From Lachnocurva sp029100405 (GTDB lineage Bacteria; Bacillota; Clostridia; Lachnospirales; Lachnospiraceae): DNA of 64,000 nt. The stretch is taken from positions 62,001-126,000 of the forward strand of contig JBJYZC010000001.1 of NCBI GenBank assembly GCA_046263755.1, in the 5' to 3' direction. Position numbers and translations under genes: made by a program. The notes under the pieces were generated by a model, which was given only the letters and a program-made list of their open reading frames with translations, had not been told where the DNA came from and searched no databases. Positions 1 to 8,709 of this stretch are shown here, in pieces. Numbering within the stretch: position 1 is the stretch's first letter; each line of letters begins with the position of its first letter.

Positions 1-728
1 TCGGAGTCACCAAGTATGTTAAGACTTGTGTGATCGGCTATCTGATGGAGAAGGAAGTAAAATTCCTTGGAAATGCAGTTGAGAATCCGGTTCGTCCTTT
101 CGTTGCAATCCTTGGCGGCGCTAAGGTAGCTGACAAGCTGGCTGTTATCGATAACCTGCTCAATAAGTGTGATACCCTGATCATCGGTGGTGGTATGGCT
201 TATACCTTCATCAAGGCAAAGGGCTATGAGATCGGAACTTCTCTTTGCGATGATTCCAAGATCGATTACTGCAAGGAAATGATGGATAAGGCTGCAAAAC
301 TTGGTAAGAAGCTGCTTCTTCCGGTTGACTCTGTAACGGTTGCCCAGTTCCCTGATCCGATCAGTGAACCTTGTGAGACTGAAGTTTATGATGTTACGAA
401 TCTTCCGAAGGATCGTGAAGCATGTGATATCGGACCGAAGACTCAGGCTCTCTATGCTGAGGCTGTTGCCAATGCCAAGACGGTTGTATGGAACGGACCT
501 ATGGGTGTTTCCGAGAACCCGTCCCTTGCAGCAGGAACCATTGCTGTAGCTAAGGCTCTGGCAGATTCTGATGCAACAACCATTATCGGCGGTGGTGACT
601 CCGCAGCTGCAGTCAATAATCTTGGCTTCGGCGACAAGATGACTCACATTTCTACCGGTGGCGGCGCATCTCTGGAATTCCTGGAGGGTAAGGAACTGCC
701 TGGTATCGTAGCAGCAAACGATCGCTGA
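1..728 (+). CDS. pgk: Phosphoglycerate kinase, 5'-truncated by window edge
   Basis: C-terminal part of phosphoglycerate kinase (1,3-bisphosphoglycerate + ADP to 3-phosphoglycerate + ATP; cytosolic glycolysis). The reading frame is open from base 3, so the gene begins upstream; the GTG at 30 lies inside the protein. Visible family marks are the helix region around VENPVRPFVAILGGAKVADK, the IGGGMAYTF segment, NGPMGVSE, and the C-terminal nucleotide-binding GGGDSAAAV and STGGGASLEFLEG motifs. It is followed 84 nt later by tpiA, the usual glycolytic gene order, so the two are probably cotranscribed. The gap holds a GC-rich hairpin without a U-tract. Identity is certain; the N-terminus is not visible. 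Confidence 0.97.
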   Translation, partial: GVTKYVKTCVIGYLMEKEVKFLGNAVENPVRPFVAILGGAKVADKLAVIDNLLNKCDTLIIGGGMAYTFIKAKGYEIGTSLCDDSKIDYCKEMMDKAAKLGKKLLLPVDSVTVAQFPDPISEPCETEVYDVTNLPKDREACDIGPKTQALYAEAVANAKTVVWNGPMGVSENPSLAAGTIAVAKALADSDATTIIGGGDSAAAVNNLGFGDKMTHISTGGGASLEFLEGKELPGIVAANDR

Positions 729-812
729 TATTTTTTATTTCAAGGGCTGAAAAGAAATTTCCAGCCCTCTCTATGATTGAAAATACATGAAAAAAACACG
801 AAGGAGATAATC

Positions 813-1565
813 ATGGCAAGAAAGAAAATTATTGCCGGTAACTGGAAAATGAATAAGACTCCGTCTGAGGCAAAGGCTCTGGTTGAGCTTCTGGCTCCTC
901 TGGTTCAGAATCCGGATGTCGATGTCGTTTACTGTGTACCTGCCATTGACATTGTTCCTGTTGTAGAGGCAGTAAAGGGAAGCAATGTTAAAGTCGGTGC
1001 TGAGAACATGTATGTAGAAGAGAGCGGCGCTTATACCGGCGAGATCGCTCCGGCTATGCTGGTTGATGCAGGCGTTAAATATGTCATCATCGGTCACTCC
1101 GAGAGACGCGGCTACTTCAACGAGACCGATGAATTCCTGAACAAGAAGGTTTTAAAGGCTTTCGAGCATGGCCTGACTCCGATCCTCTGCTGCGGCGAGT
1201 CTCTTGAGCAGAGAGAAGCAGGTGTGACCCTTGACTGGATCCGCCTTCAGATCAAGTCTGATCTTTTGGGCGTAACAGCAGAACAGGCTGCATCCATGGT
1301 CATCGCTTACGAGCCGATCTGGGCAATCGGAACCGGTAAGACTGCAACAGCAGATCAGGCTGAGGAAGTCTGCAAGGCGATCCGTGAGACCATCGCTGAG
1401 GTCTATGATACCGATACAGCCGAGAAGATCCGTATCCAGTATGGCGGTTCCATGAATGCAGGAAACTGCAAGGAACTTCTTGCTAAGCCGGACATCGATG
1501 GCGGTCTGATCGGTGGTGCATCTCTGAAAGCTGACTTCGGACAGATCGTAAACTACAATAAATAA
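813..1565 (+). CDS. tpiA: Triosephosphate isomerase
   Basis: Interconverts dihydroxyacetone phosphate and glyceraldehyde 3-phosphate. The 250-aa product has the normal family length. Seen: N-terminal RKKIIAGNWKMNKT (substrate Asn/Lys), catalytic His in IGHSERR, catalytic Glu in AYEPIWAIGTGKTA, and the phosphate-binding GGSMNAGN and GGLIGGASL loops. I chose the ATG at 813 because AAGGAG lies just upstream and the protein then begins exactly at the conserved N-terminus; an in-frame TTG at 777 would add 12 unconserved residues. It lies directly downstream of pgk and is closed by a very strong terminator, so it ends the glycolytic transcript. Confidence 0.98.
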   Translation: MARKKIIAGNWKMNKTPSEAKALVELLAPLVQNPDVDVVYCVPAIDIVPVVEAVKGSNVKVGAENMYVEESGAYTGEIAPAMLVDAGVKYVIIGHSERRGYFNETDEFLNKKVLKAFEHGLTPILCCGESLEQREAGVTLDWIRLQIKSDLLGVTAEQAASMVIAYEPIWAIGTGKTATADQAEEVCKAIRETIAEVYDTDTAEKIRIQYGGSMNAGNCKELLAKPDIDGGLIGGASLKADFGQIVNYNK

Positions 1566-1622
1566 TTTCAGATCTTTCGCGGACTGATCCGGCAGGAGAT
1601 CTGGCGGGCATCTGTGTCCTCT

Positions 1623-1680
1623 GGCATCTGTTTCCTCTTAAGAAGAACCTCTTAAGAAGAAACAGATGCCTTCTTTTTTT
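1623..1680 (+). terminator. Rho-independent terminator after tpiA
   Basis: A long hairpin: arms GGCATCTGTTTC and GAAACAGATGCC, each followed inward by TCTTAAGA, closing on a 6-nt loop. It is followed by TTCTTTTTTT. The inner arm TCTTAAGA is itself palindromic. Confidence 0.93.
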
Positions 1681-1735
1681 GTCCATTCAATCATGGTATA
1701 ATGACGGCGTACTTTGAATTGGAGAAATGAAGACC

Positions 1736-2998
1736 ATGAAAAAGAAGTTATTAGCAATTCTTTTATCCATTCTATCCGTAGGGATGCTTCTTACATCCTG
1801 CCAAACGGTAGATAAATTGAAACAGACGGCCAATAAGGCAAGCACCACAAAACTTCCCGATACTACGGTAAATTATTCGAAAGCAGAGTCCAAAGACCTC
1901 GAAGTCATGTCCTACGACGGGGACAGCAGGGCTTCGTTAACGCTTGGTCTGCGTTTTGACTATGGGATTCAGGGAGAAAATCAGAACTATCAGTCAGCTC
2001 TGAACTGGTACCAGAGATCCTCAGACCAGGGCAATTCCAATGCCATGGTGCATCTTGGCTATCTCTATCTCTTCGGGCTTGGAACGGATCAGAATTCAGA
2101 CCGGGCCAAGCAGCTTTTTACTGCGGCTTCCAATGCCGGTAATATGGACGGCAGCGCTGCCCTGGGCCGTTATTATATCCTGCATCCGGAAGAGGAAAAT
2201 GCCGTTTCTCTTGCACTTTCCAATATTGAAAAAGCCGCGGATGCGAAAAATCCGATGGGTATCTATCTCCTGGGCTATCTCTATGAGAAGGGCATCGGTG
2301 TCGAACAGAATCAGGATCAGGCGGCCAGTCTCTATGAGGAGCTTTTAGACACGGATCCGTCCGATGTGAATAAGGTTCGTCGTTTCCCTTATCAGGAAGC
2401 ATATGTAAGGAGGGCGATCCTTTATCTCCAGGATATTTTAAAGAATTCCAAGGATTCACTTGAGGGCACGGAAGGCACGAATACGGCTTCGGCATCTGCA
2501 GAGAAGGATTCGGATTCCTCCAAGTCCTCCGATGACAATAAGAATGAAAGTAAAGCCAATTCGACGGAAGCCAAGAAGGCTCTGTCTCTTCTCCGTAAGG
2601 TGGCGGAAACCAAATATGCGCCTGCCCAGTATTATCTGGGATTGGTCTATGAAAAGGGCATCGGAACCGGGATCAGTTACAGCAATGCAATTACCTATTT
2701 TACCAAGGCTTCGGACCAGGATTATGCGCCGGCTCAGAATCGGCTGGGATACCTCTATTTCAATGGACTTGGTGTGGATGTCGATTATCTGAAATCTGCT
2801 TATTATCAGAAACTGGCAGCTGCCCAGGGTTATCCTCCGGCTCAGATCAATCTGGGTTATCTCTATGAAAACGGACTCGGAGTCGATAAGAATCTGAATG
2901 TTGCCAGAGAATATTATCAGATGGCAGCAAATAAGAATTATCAGGGGGCCAAAGAAGCAGTAGCCCGAATCGACCAGAAACTGGCTTCCAATTCTTGA
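1736..2998 (+). CDS. Sel1-repeat lipoprotein
   Basis: Predicted secreted lipoprotein of about 420 residues. The N-terminus MKKKLLAILLSILSVGMLLTSC is a type II signal peptide with lipobox LTSC, so the protein should be anchored on the outer face of the membrane. The mature part carries two blocks of Sel1-like repeats (patterns A..YLGYLYEKGIGV, A.NRLGYLYFNGLGVD), roughly residues 60-210 and 285-415, split by a Ser/Asp/Lys-rich linker. Sel1 repeats form alpha-solenoids that bind other proteins; no enzyme domain is visible and the partner is unknown. I prefer the ATG at 1736 (GGAG 11 nt upstream) over 1727, where GGAG would be only 2 nt away. A TATAAT box lies at 1697-1702. It appears monocistronic. 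Confidence 0.85.
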   Translation: MKKKLLAILLSILSVGMLLTSCQTVDKLKQTANKASTTKLPDTTVNYSKAESKDLEVMSYDGDSRASLTLGLRFDYGIQGENQNYQSALNWYQRSSDQGNSNAMVHLGYLYLFGLGTDQNSDRAKQLFTAASNAGNMDGSAALGRYYILHPEEENAVSLALSNIEKAADAKNPMGIYLLGYLYEKGIGVEQNQDQAASLYEELLDTDPSDVNKVRRFPYQEAYVRRAILYLQDILKNSKDSLEGTEGTNTASASAEKDSDSSKSSDDNKNESKANSTEAKKALSLLRKVAETKYAPAQYYLGLVYEKGIGTGISYSNAITYFTKASDQDYAPAQNRLGYLYFNGLGVDVDYLKSAYYQKLAAAQGYPPAQINLGYLYENGLGVDKNLNVAREYYQMAANKNYQGAKEAVARIDQKLASNS

Positions 2999-3040
2999 TT
3001 TTTCCTTTCTGTATTTATAGGATTAATAAGAACAACTTAA

Positions 3041-3070
3041 TAGACAGCTGCTATTTAGAAGTACTATGAT
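3041..3070 (+). promoter_or_regulatory. Putative promoter for purC-purF-purB
   Basis: TAGACA (3041-3046), 18-bp spacer, TATGAT (3065-3070). Transcription would start near 3077, leaving a leader of about 85 nt. That leader contains two small hairpins, ACAGGG/CCCTGT (3095-3110) and GTTAC/GTAAC (3119-3135). No known riboswitch consensus was recognised. Confidence 0.5.
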
Positions 3071-3163
3071 AAATATGTATTCATTTGAAACCTGACAGGG
3101 TTTTGCCCTGTATGGCTGTTACTTGTTTTTGTAACATTCTTTTAGGAAAAGGAGCAGTGAACC

Positions 3164-4033
3164 ATGGAAGAATTTCGTCCCATCAAAGAAGGCAAGGTAC
3201 GTGAGGTTTATGACATTAATGATGCATTGATCATGGTCGCAACAGACCGAATCTCTGCTTTTGACGTCATTCTGAAGAATATGGTGACTGACAAGGGAGC
3301 GATCCTGACTCAGATGTCTCGTTTCTGGTTTGATTTTACCAAGGATATCATTCCCAACCATATGATCAGCTGCGATACCAAGGATATGCCGGAATTCTTC
3401 CGGAAGCCGGAATTCGAGAGACGCAGCATGAAGGTCCGGAAATTGAATATGCTGCCGATCGAGTGTATCGTGCGCGGTTATATCACAGGATCCGGCTGGA
3501 AGAGCTATCAGGAAAATGGAACTGTTTGCGGCATCAAACTTCCGGAAGGCTTAAAGGAATCCGATAAACTGCCGGAACCCATTTATACTCCTTCAACCAA
3601 GGCGGAACTTGGTGAGCATGATGAGAATATTTCTTTTGAACAGAGCATTCTTCATCTGGAGAAATATTTCCCGGGACAGGGAGAAAAACTTGCTGAGGAA
3701 CTTCGTGACAATACCATAGCTCTTTATAAGAAATGTGCAGATTATGCCTGGAGCCGTGGAATTATTATTGCTGATACCAAGTTTGAATTCGGTCTGGATG
3801 AGAAGGGACAGATGGTTCTCGGTGATGAGATGCTGACTCCGGACAGCTCCCGTTTCTGGCCAAAAGAAGGATATGAGCCGGGCCATGGCCAGCCTTCTTT
3901 CGATAAGCAGTTTGTCCGTGACTGGCTGAAGGCGAATCCGAACAGTGATTATCATCTTCCGGATGATGTCATTGATAAAACAATTGCCAAGTATAAAGAG
4001 GCTTATAAACTTCTGACTGGGAAGGATTTCTGA
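3164..4033 (+). CDS. purC: SAICAR synthetase (PurC)
   Basis: Phosphoribosylaminoimidazole-succinocarboxamide synthase: CAIR + aspartate + ATP to SAICAR. Family marks are the N-terminal EGKVREVYD glycine loop, the VATDRISAFDVIL segment, ECIVRGYITGSGWKSY, and IIIADTKFEFG with DEMLTPDSSRFWP. At 289 aa it belongs to the longer form of the family; many bacterial PurC are about 240 aa, and the extra length sits in the central KLPEGLKESDKLPEPIYTPSTKAELGEHD part and the C-terminus. ATG 3164 has GGAG 9 nt upstream. It is the first gene of purC-purF-purB; purF starts 3 nt after its stop. Confidence 0.97.
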   Translation: MEEFRPIKEGKVREVYDINDALIMVATDRISAFDVILKNMVTDKGAILTQMSRFWFDFTKDIIPNHMISCDTKDMPEFFRKPEFERRSMKVRKLNMLPIECIVRGYITGSGWKSYQENGTVCGIKLPEGLKESDKLPEPIYTPSTKAELGEHDENISFEQSILHLEKYFPGQGEKLAEELRDNTIALYKKCADYAWSRGIIIADTKFEFGLDEKGQMVLGDEMLTPDSSRFWPKEGYEPGHGQPSFDKQFVRDWLKANPNSDYHLPDDVIDKTIAKYKEAYKLLTGKDF

Positions 4034-4036
4034 TTT

Positions 4037-5482
4037 ATGAGAGAAGTTGATAAGAGAGACTTCGTAAGTGATAGTGGGCTGGACGAAGAGTGCGGCGTTT
4101 TCGGTATCTATGATTTCGATGGGAATGATGTCGCATCGACCATCTACTATGGTCTCTTCGCACTTCAGCACCGGGGACAGGAGAGTGCAGGTATCGCAGT
4201 CTCTAATACCGAAGCGGAAGAAGCCAAAGTCTCTTCCAGAAAGGGTATGGGTCTTGTCAATGAGGTCTTTTCCAGGGAAGATTTGGAAAGGCTTCATGGA
4301 AATATCGGCGTCGGCCATACCCGCTATTCGACGGCAGGTGCATCCACGCCGGAGAATATTCAGCCCCTGGTTTTAAATTATGCCAAGGGAACACTTGCTA
4401 TGGCTCATAACGGCAATCTGGTCAATGCCAATGAACTGAGAAATGAACTGTCACAGACCGGAGCCATTTTCCAGACCACGATCGATTCCGAGTCCATCGC
4501 TTATCTGATTGCAAGAGAACGTTTAAAGACACATAGTGTAGAAGAGGCGGTAAGCCTGGCATCTCGTAAGATCCGCGGCGCATATTCTCTTGTGATCATG
4601 AGTCCCAGAAAACTGATCGGTATGAGGGATCCTTACGGATTCAAGCCTCTAGTCATCGGAAAGCGGGACAATGCCTATATTTTCGCCTCAGAGACCTGTG
4701 CCCTGGATACGCTTGGTGCGGAATATATCCGGGATGTGGAACCCGGTGAGATCGTCACCATTACCAAAGAGGGTATGATTTCCGATCGATCCAACCAGAT
4801 CCCAAGGGAGAAACAGGCCCACTGCATCTTTGAATATATCTATTTTGCCCGCCTGGACAGTGTGATCGACGGTATTTCCGTCAATGCTGCAAGACTCTAT
4901 GCCGGCTCTTGTCTGGCAAAGGATCATCCGGTGGATGCGGACCTCGTCGTTGGTGTTCCGGAATCCGGAAATGCGGCTGCCATGGGATATTCCAGAGAAT
5001 CCGGAATTCCTTACGGGATCGCCTTCCAGAAGAATTCCTATGTGGGCCGGACCTTCATTAAACCGGGTCAGTCCAGCCGGGAATCTTCGGTTCAGGTCAA
5101 ATTAAATGCGATCAGTGATGTGGTTCGGGGAAAACGGATCATTATGATCGATGATTCCATTGTCCGTGGTACGACATCCGGCCGGATCGTAAAAATGCTC
5201 CGGGATGCCGGCGCGACGGAAGTACATGTTCGTATTTCTTCTCCGCCTTTCCTCTGGCCCTGTTATTTCGGGATCGATGTTCCGGCCAGAAAGCAGCTCA
5301 TCGCCTATCACCATTCGGTCGATGAGATCTGCAAGCTGATCGGTGCAGACAGCCTGGGCTATCTGGCGGTCAATCGCCTGCCGGAAATGGTGAAAGGCCT
5401 GCCGATCTGCAATGGCTGTTTTACCGGAAAATATCCCATGGAGCCTCCCACAGAAGACATACGGGGTGAGTTTGAGGAATGA
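4037..5482 (+). CDS. purF: Amidophosphoribosyltransferase (PurF)
   Basis: Commits PRPP to purine synthesis (PRPP + Gln to phosphoribosylamine). The 481-aa product begins with an 18-residue stretch before CGVFGIYD; by analogy with the Bacillus-type enzyme this is a propeptide that is removed to expose the N-terminal nucleophile Cys of the Ntn glutaminase domain. The C-terminal half is a type I phosphoribosyltransferase with the PRPP loop IMIDDSIVRGTTS. Cysteines near the end (PCYFGID, ICNGCFTGKYP) match the 4Fe-4S ligands of the oxygen-sensitive Bacillus type, consistent with an anaerobe. It is tightly coupled to purC. Confidence 0.97.
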   Translation: MREVDKRDFVSDSGLDEECGVFGIYDFDGNDVASTIYYGLFALQHRGQESAGIAVSNTEAEEAKVSSRKGMGLVNEVFSREDLERLHGNIGVGHTRYSTAGASTPENIQPLVLNYAKGTLAMAHNGNLVNANELRNELSQTGAIFQTTIDSESIAYLIARERLKTHSVEEAVSLASRKIRGAYSLVIMSPRKLIGMRDPYGFKPLVIGKRDNAYIFASETCALDTLGAEYIRDVEPGEIVTITKEGMISDRSNQIPREKQAHCIFEYIYFARLDSVIDGISVNAARLYAGSCLAKDHPVDADLVVGVPESGNAAAMGYSRESGIPYGIAFQKNSYVGRTFIKPGQSSRESSVQVKLNAISDVVRGKRIIMIDDSIVRGTTSGRIVKMLRDAGATEVHVRISSPPFLWPCYFGIDVPARKQLIAYHHSVDEICKLIGADSLGYLAVNRLPEMVKGLPICNGCFTGKYPMEPPTEDIRGEFEE

Positions 5483-5544
5483 TTTGACTCTGACATCAAT
5501 CAGTAAGATTTTCGTGTCAAACTACGGAAGAGAAAGGAAAAGGA

Positions 5545-6999
5545 ATGAATACAGATCAGTATATCAGCCCGCTTTCAGAGCGCTATGCTTCGAAGGAAAT
5601 GCAGTACATTTTTTCAGAAGATAAGAAATTCAAGACCTGGCGGAAACTCTGGATCGTTCTTGCAGAGACAGAGATGGAGCTTGGTTTAAAGGCTTCTGAT
5701 GGCAGTCCCAGGATCACACAGGAGATGATCGATGAAATGAAGGCCCATCAGGATGATATCAATTATGATGTCGCCAGAGCCAGAGAGAAGGTCGTCCGCC
5801 ACGATGTCATGAGTCATGTCTATGCTTACGGTCAGCAGTGCAAAAAGGCTGCCGGAATCATTCATCTGGGTGCAACTTCCTGCTATGTCGGCGACAATAC
5901 CGATATGGTCATCATGAAGGAAGCCCTGGAGCTGGTCCGAAAGAAACTGATCAATGTCATAAATGAACTGGCCAAGTTCGCAGATAAGTATAAGGATCTT
6001 CCGACCCTGGCTTTTACTCACTTCCAGCCGGCTCAGCCGACGACCGTCGGTAAGCGGGCAACCCTCTGGATCAACGAATTCATGCTGGATCTCGAAGATC
6101 TGGAATATGTCCTGTCCACTCTGAAACTCTTAGGCTCCAAAGGAACGACCGGTACTCAGGCATCTTTCCTCGAACTCTTCCAGGGAGACCAGGAGACGGT
6201 AGACAAGATCGATCCCATGATTGCTAAGAAGATGGGCTTTACTGCCTGTGTCCCGGTCAGCGGTCAGACCTATTCCCGGAAAAATGATACCCGTGTCTTA
6301 AATGTCCTGGCCGGTATTGCAGCATCTGCTACCAAGATGACCAATGACATCCGTATGCTCCAGCATATGAAGGAAGTCGAGGAGCCTTTCGAAAAGACAC
6401 AGATCGGTTCTTCCGCTATGGCTTATAAACGTAACCCCATGCGTTCGGAACGGATTGCATCCCTTTCTCGTTATATCATCGTAGATGCACTCAATCCGGC
6501 GATCACTTCTGCGACCCAGTGGTTTGAACGGACTCTGGATGACTCGGCAAATAAACGTCTTTCCGTTGCCGAGGGCTTCCTTGCAACAGATGGCGTTCTG
6601 GATCTCTGCCTGAATGTCGTCGACGGTCTGGTTGTTTATCCGAAGGTGATCCGTAAGCATCTTATGGCGGAGCTTCCTTTCATGGCAACAGAAAATATCA
6701 TGATGGATGCTGTCAAGGCCGGAAAAGACCGTCAGGTCATGCATGAAAAGATCCGTGAGCTTTCCATGCAGGCAGGAAATCATGTCAAAGCCGAGGGCAA
6801 AGACAATGATCTTCTGGATCTGATCGCAGAAGATCCGGCATTCGGCCTTTCCAGAGAGGATCTGGAGAAGACGATGGATCCTTCCCGTTATGTCGGCCGT
6901 GCCCCTCGTCAGGTGACGGTTTATCTGAGAGATGTGGTGAATCCTGTTTTAGAGAAGAATAAAGATCTTTTGGGCGTCAAAGCAGAGATCAATGTCTGA
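5545..6999 (+). CDS. purB: Adenylosuccinate lyase
   Basis: Cleaves SAICAR to AICAR and adenylosuccinate to AMP, releasing fumarate. The 484-aa protein shows the fumarase/aspartase superfamily signature GSSAMAYKRNPMRSE (around residue 290), the early HLGATSCYVGDNTD region and the THFQPAQPTTVGKR segment. ATG 5545 follows AAAGGAAAAGGA. It lies 62 nt after purF and ends at a long terminator, so it closes the purC-F-B operon. It also acts with purA, encoded near 51 kb, in the IMP-to-AMP branch. Confidence 0.97.
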   Translation: MNTDQYISPLSERYASKEMQYIFSEDKKFKTWRKLWIVLAETEMELGLKASDGSPRITQEMIDEMKAHQDDINYDVARAREKVVRHDVMSHVYAYGQQCKKAAGIIHLGATSCYVGDNTDMVIMKEALELVRKKLINVINELAKFADKYKDLPTLAFTHFQPAQPTTVGKRATLWINEFMLDLEDLEYVLSTLKLLGSKGTTGTQASFLELFQGDQETVDKIDPMIAKKMGFTACVPVSGQTYSRKNDTRVLNVLAGIAASATKMTNDIRMLQHMKEVEEPFEKTQIGSSAMAYKRNPMRSERIASLSRYIIVDALNPAITSATQWFERTLDDSANKRLSVAEGFLATDGVLDLCLNVVDGLVVYPKVIRKHLMAELPFMATENIMMDAVKAGKDRQVMHEKIRELSMQAGNHVKAEGKDNDLLDLIAEDPAFGLSREDLEKTMDPSRYVGRAPRQVTVYLRDVVNPVLEKNKDLLGVKAEINV

Positions 7000-7011
7000 T
7001 TCGTTTTTTAT

Positions 7012-7087
7012 AGAACTGCAGCTTTTTCAGGGCTTGGAAATTTTATAAAATTTCCGGCTGATTTTTGTAAAAGTTGCAGTTCTTTCT
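7012..7087 (+). terminator. Terminator after purB
   Basis: Very long stem: AGAACTGCAGCTTTT (7012-7026) pairs with AAAAGTTGCAGTTCT (7068-7082) with a single G-U. Inside it, GGAAATTTT pairs with AAAATTTCC. A weak T-rich tail (TTCTTTCTATT) follows. Confidence 0.8.
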
Positions 7088-7088
7088 A

Positions 7089-7117
7089 TTGCAAGGGAAT
7101 TTCAGCAAGCGTATATT
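7089..7117 (+). promoter_or_regulatory. Putative gdhA promoter
   Basis: TTGCAA (7089-7094), 17-bp spacer, TATATT (7112-7117). The predicted start near 7124 falls at the left edge of a perfect 9-bp inverted repeat (7125-7152). Confidence 0.55.
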
Positions 7118-7124
7118 TATTATA

Positions 7125-7152
7125 AATACAATGAATTAAAAAACATTGTATT
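7125..7152. repeat. Inverted repeat at the gdhA transcription start
   Basis: AATACAATG (7125-7133) and CATTGTATT (7144-7152), perfect 9-bp arms with a 10-nt A-rich centre. Its place at the predicted +1 fits either an operator or a stem-loop at the mRNA 5' end; no T-tract follows, so it is not a terminator. Confidence 0.6.
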
Positions 7153-7193
7153 CAGGCAAACAAGCAGTATATGAGAAAGGAATGAGGAAAAAG

Positions 7194-8549
7194 ATGAAAT
7201 TCAAAAGTGCTTATCTGCAGAAGGTTTATGATGGACTGGAAGCAAGAAATCCGGAACAGAAAGAGTTTCTGGAGGCTGTCGGAGAAGTATTGGAATCTCT
7301 TGAGCCGGTGGTAGAAAAGAATCCAAAGCTCGAGGAAGAAGGTGTCATCGAGCGTCTGGTAGAGCCGGAGCGTGTGATCCTTTTCCGTGTTCCATGGGTA
7401 GATGACAAGGGAAATGTTCAGGTAAACCGCGGCTACAGAGTACAGTTCAACTCTGCTATCGGACCCTACAAGGGTGGTTTACGTTTCCATCCGTCTGTAA
7501 ACCTCTCCATCTTAAAGTTCCTGGGATTTGAGCAGATCTTCAAGAACAGCCTGACCGGACTTCCGATCGGAGGCGGCAAGGGTGGTTCTGATTTCGATCC
7601 TAAGGGCAAGAGTGATCGTGAAGTCATGAAATTCTGCCAGAGCTTTATGACAGAACTTTCCAAGCATATCGGAGCAGATACCGATGTTCCTGCCGGTGAT
7701 ATCGGAGTCGGCGGACGTGAGATCGGTTATCTTTATGGCCAGTACAAGAGATTGAGAAATGAGTTTACCGGTGTCCTTACCGGTAAGGGACTGACTTATG
7801 GCGGATCCCTGGCTCGTACCGAAGCAACCGGTTATGGTCTCTGCTATTATACGGAAGAAGCATTGAAGACACTGAAGAATGATTCCTTTAAGGGGAAGAC
7901 CGTTGTTATTTCCGGTGCCGGAAATGTTGCAATCTATGCTTGCCAGAAGGCTACAGAGCTTGGCGGTAAGGTCGTTACCATGTCCGATTCCAACGGCTAT
8001 GTCTATGATCCGAACGGAATCAAGCTGGATCTGGTAAAGCAGATCAAGGAAGTTGAGCGCGGACGGATCAAGGAATATGTCGCTCGTGCCAATGATGGTG
8101 CAGAATATCATGAAGGATGCTCCGGTGTCTGGTCTGTAAAGGGCGACATCTATCTGCCTTGTGCAACCCAGAATGAGATCGATGAAGCATCTGCCGAGAA
8201 GATCGTAGCTAACGGTGCGATCGCTGTATGTGAGGGTGCGAATATGCCTTCTACTCCGGAGGCAATTGCAGTTTATAAGAAGGCCGGTATCCTCTATGGA
8301 CCTGCTAAGGCTGCCAATGCCGGTGGTGTAGCAACCAGCGCATTGGAGATGAGCCAGAATTCCGAGCGTCTCAGCTGGACCTTCGAAGAAGTGGATGCAA
8401 AGCTTCATCAGATCATGATCAACATCGTTCATAATTCCATCGATGCAGCAAATAAGTATGGCTTTGATGGTGATCTGCAGATCGGTGCTAACATTGCCGG
8501 ATTTGAGAAGGTAGCAGAAGCTATGCTTGCTCAGGGTATTGCATATTAA
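7194..8549 (+). CDS. gdhA: NADP-specific glutamate dehydrogenase
   Basis: Reductive amination of 2-oxoglutarate with NADPH and ammonia to give glutamate (nitrogen assimilation). The 451-aa length, KGGLRFHPSVNLSILKFLGFEQIFKNSL, the catalytic-region GGGKGGSDFDPKGKSD, and PAGDIGVGGREIGYLYGQYKR mark the hexameric short-chain GDH family; the dinucleotide fold shows as SGAGNVA. Three in-frame starts exist; I chose ATG 7194, since GAGG lies 5 nt upstream and the product then starts like family members. TTG 7146 and ATG 7182 are less well placed. It is monocistronic, with its own promoter and terminator and a palindrome at +1. Confidence 0.96.
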   Translation: MKFKSAYLQKVYDGLEARNPEQKEFLEAVGEVLESLEPVVEKNPKLEEEGVIERLVEPERVILFRVPWVDDKGNVQVNRGYRVQFNSAIGPYKGGLRFHPSVNLSILKFLGFEQIFKNSLTGLPIGGGKGGSDFDPKGKSDREVMKFCQSFMTELSKHIGADTDVPAGDIGVGGREIGYLYGQYKRLRNEFTGVLTGKGLTYGGSLARTEATGYGLCYYTEEALKTLKNDSFKGKTVVISGAGNVAIYACQKATELGGKVVTMSDSNGYVYDPNGIKLDLVKQIKEVERGRIKEYVARANDGAEYHEGCSGVWSVKGDIYLPCATQNEIDEASAEKIVANGAIAVCEGANMPSTPEAIAVYKKAGILYGPAKAANAGGVATSALEMSQNSERLSWTFEEVDAKLHQIMINIVHNSIDAANKYGFDGDLQIGANIAGFEKVAEAMLAQGIAY

Positions 8550-8569
8550 TCTGGTTTTAAGAATTTCTG

Positions 8570-8612
8570 AAAAGCCGGTTGTGGGCATGATCCCATGACC
8601 GGCTTTTTATTT
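8570..8612 (+). terminator. Terminator after gdhA
   Basis: AAAAGCCGGT (8570-8579) pairs with ACCGGCTTTT (8598-8607); the stem extends inward through GGG/CCC and is followed by a T-run. Confidence 0.9.
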
Positions 8613-8633
8613 CAGCACTTTTTATCTCAGCAC
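8604..8633. repeat. 15-bp tandem duplication at the gdhA terminator tail
   Basis: TTTTTATTTCAGCAC (8604-8618) followed directly by TTTTTATCTCAGCAC (8619-8633), one mismatch. The duplication copies the terminator T-tract and ends one base before the secG -35 box. Confidence 0.75.
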
Positions 8634-8662
8634 TTGCGTAATTATTCTCCTTTTGCTATAAT
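8634..8662 (+). promoter_or_regulatory. Promoter for secG
   Basis: TTGCGT (8634-8639), 17-bp spacer, TATAAT (8657-8662), about 48 nt upstream of the secG ATG. Close match to the sigma-70/sigma-A consensus. Confidence 0.7.
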
Positions 8663-8709
8663 TTCAATGTTGTGTATCTGACATAACAGATTCGGAGGAA
8701 GAGTTTAAA

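Noticed and set aside
741..770. Hairpin AGGGCTG/CAGCCCT between pgk and tpiA as a terminator
   Set aside because: No T-tract follows and the two glycolytic genes are normally cotranscribed; at most a processing or stability hairpin.
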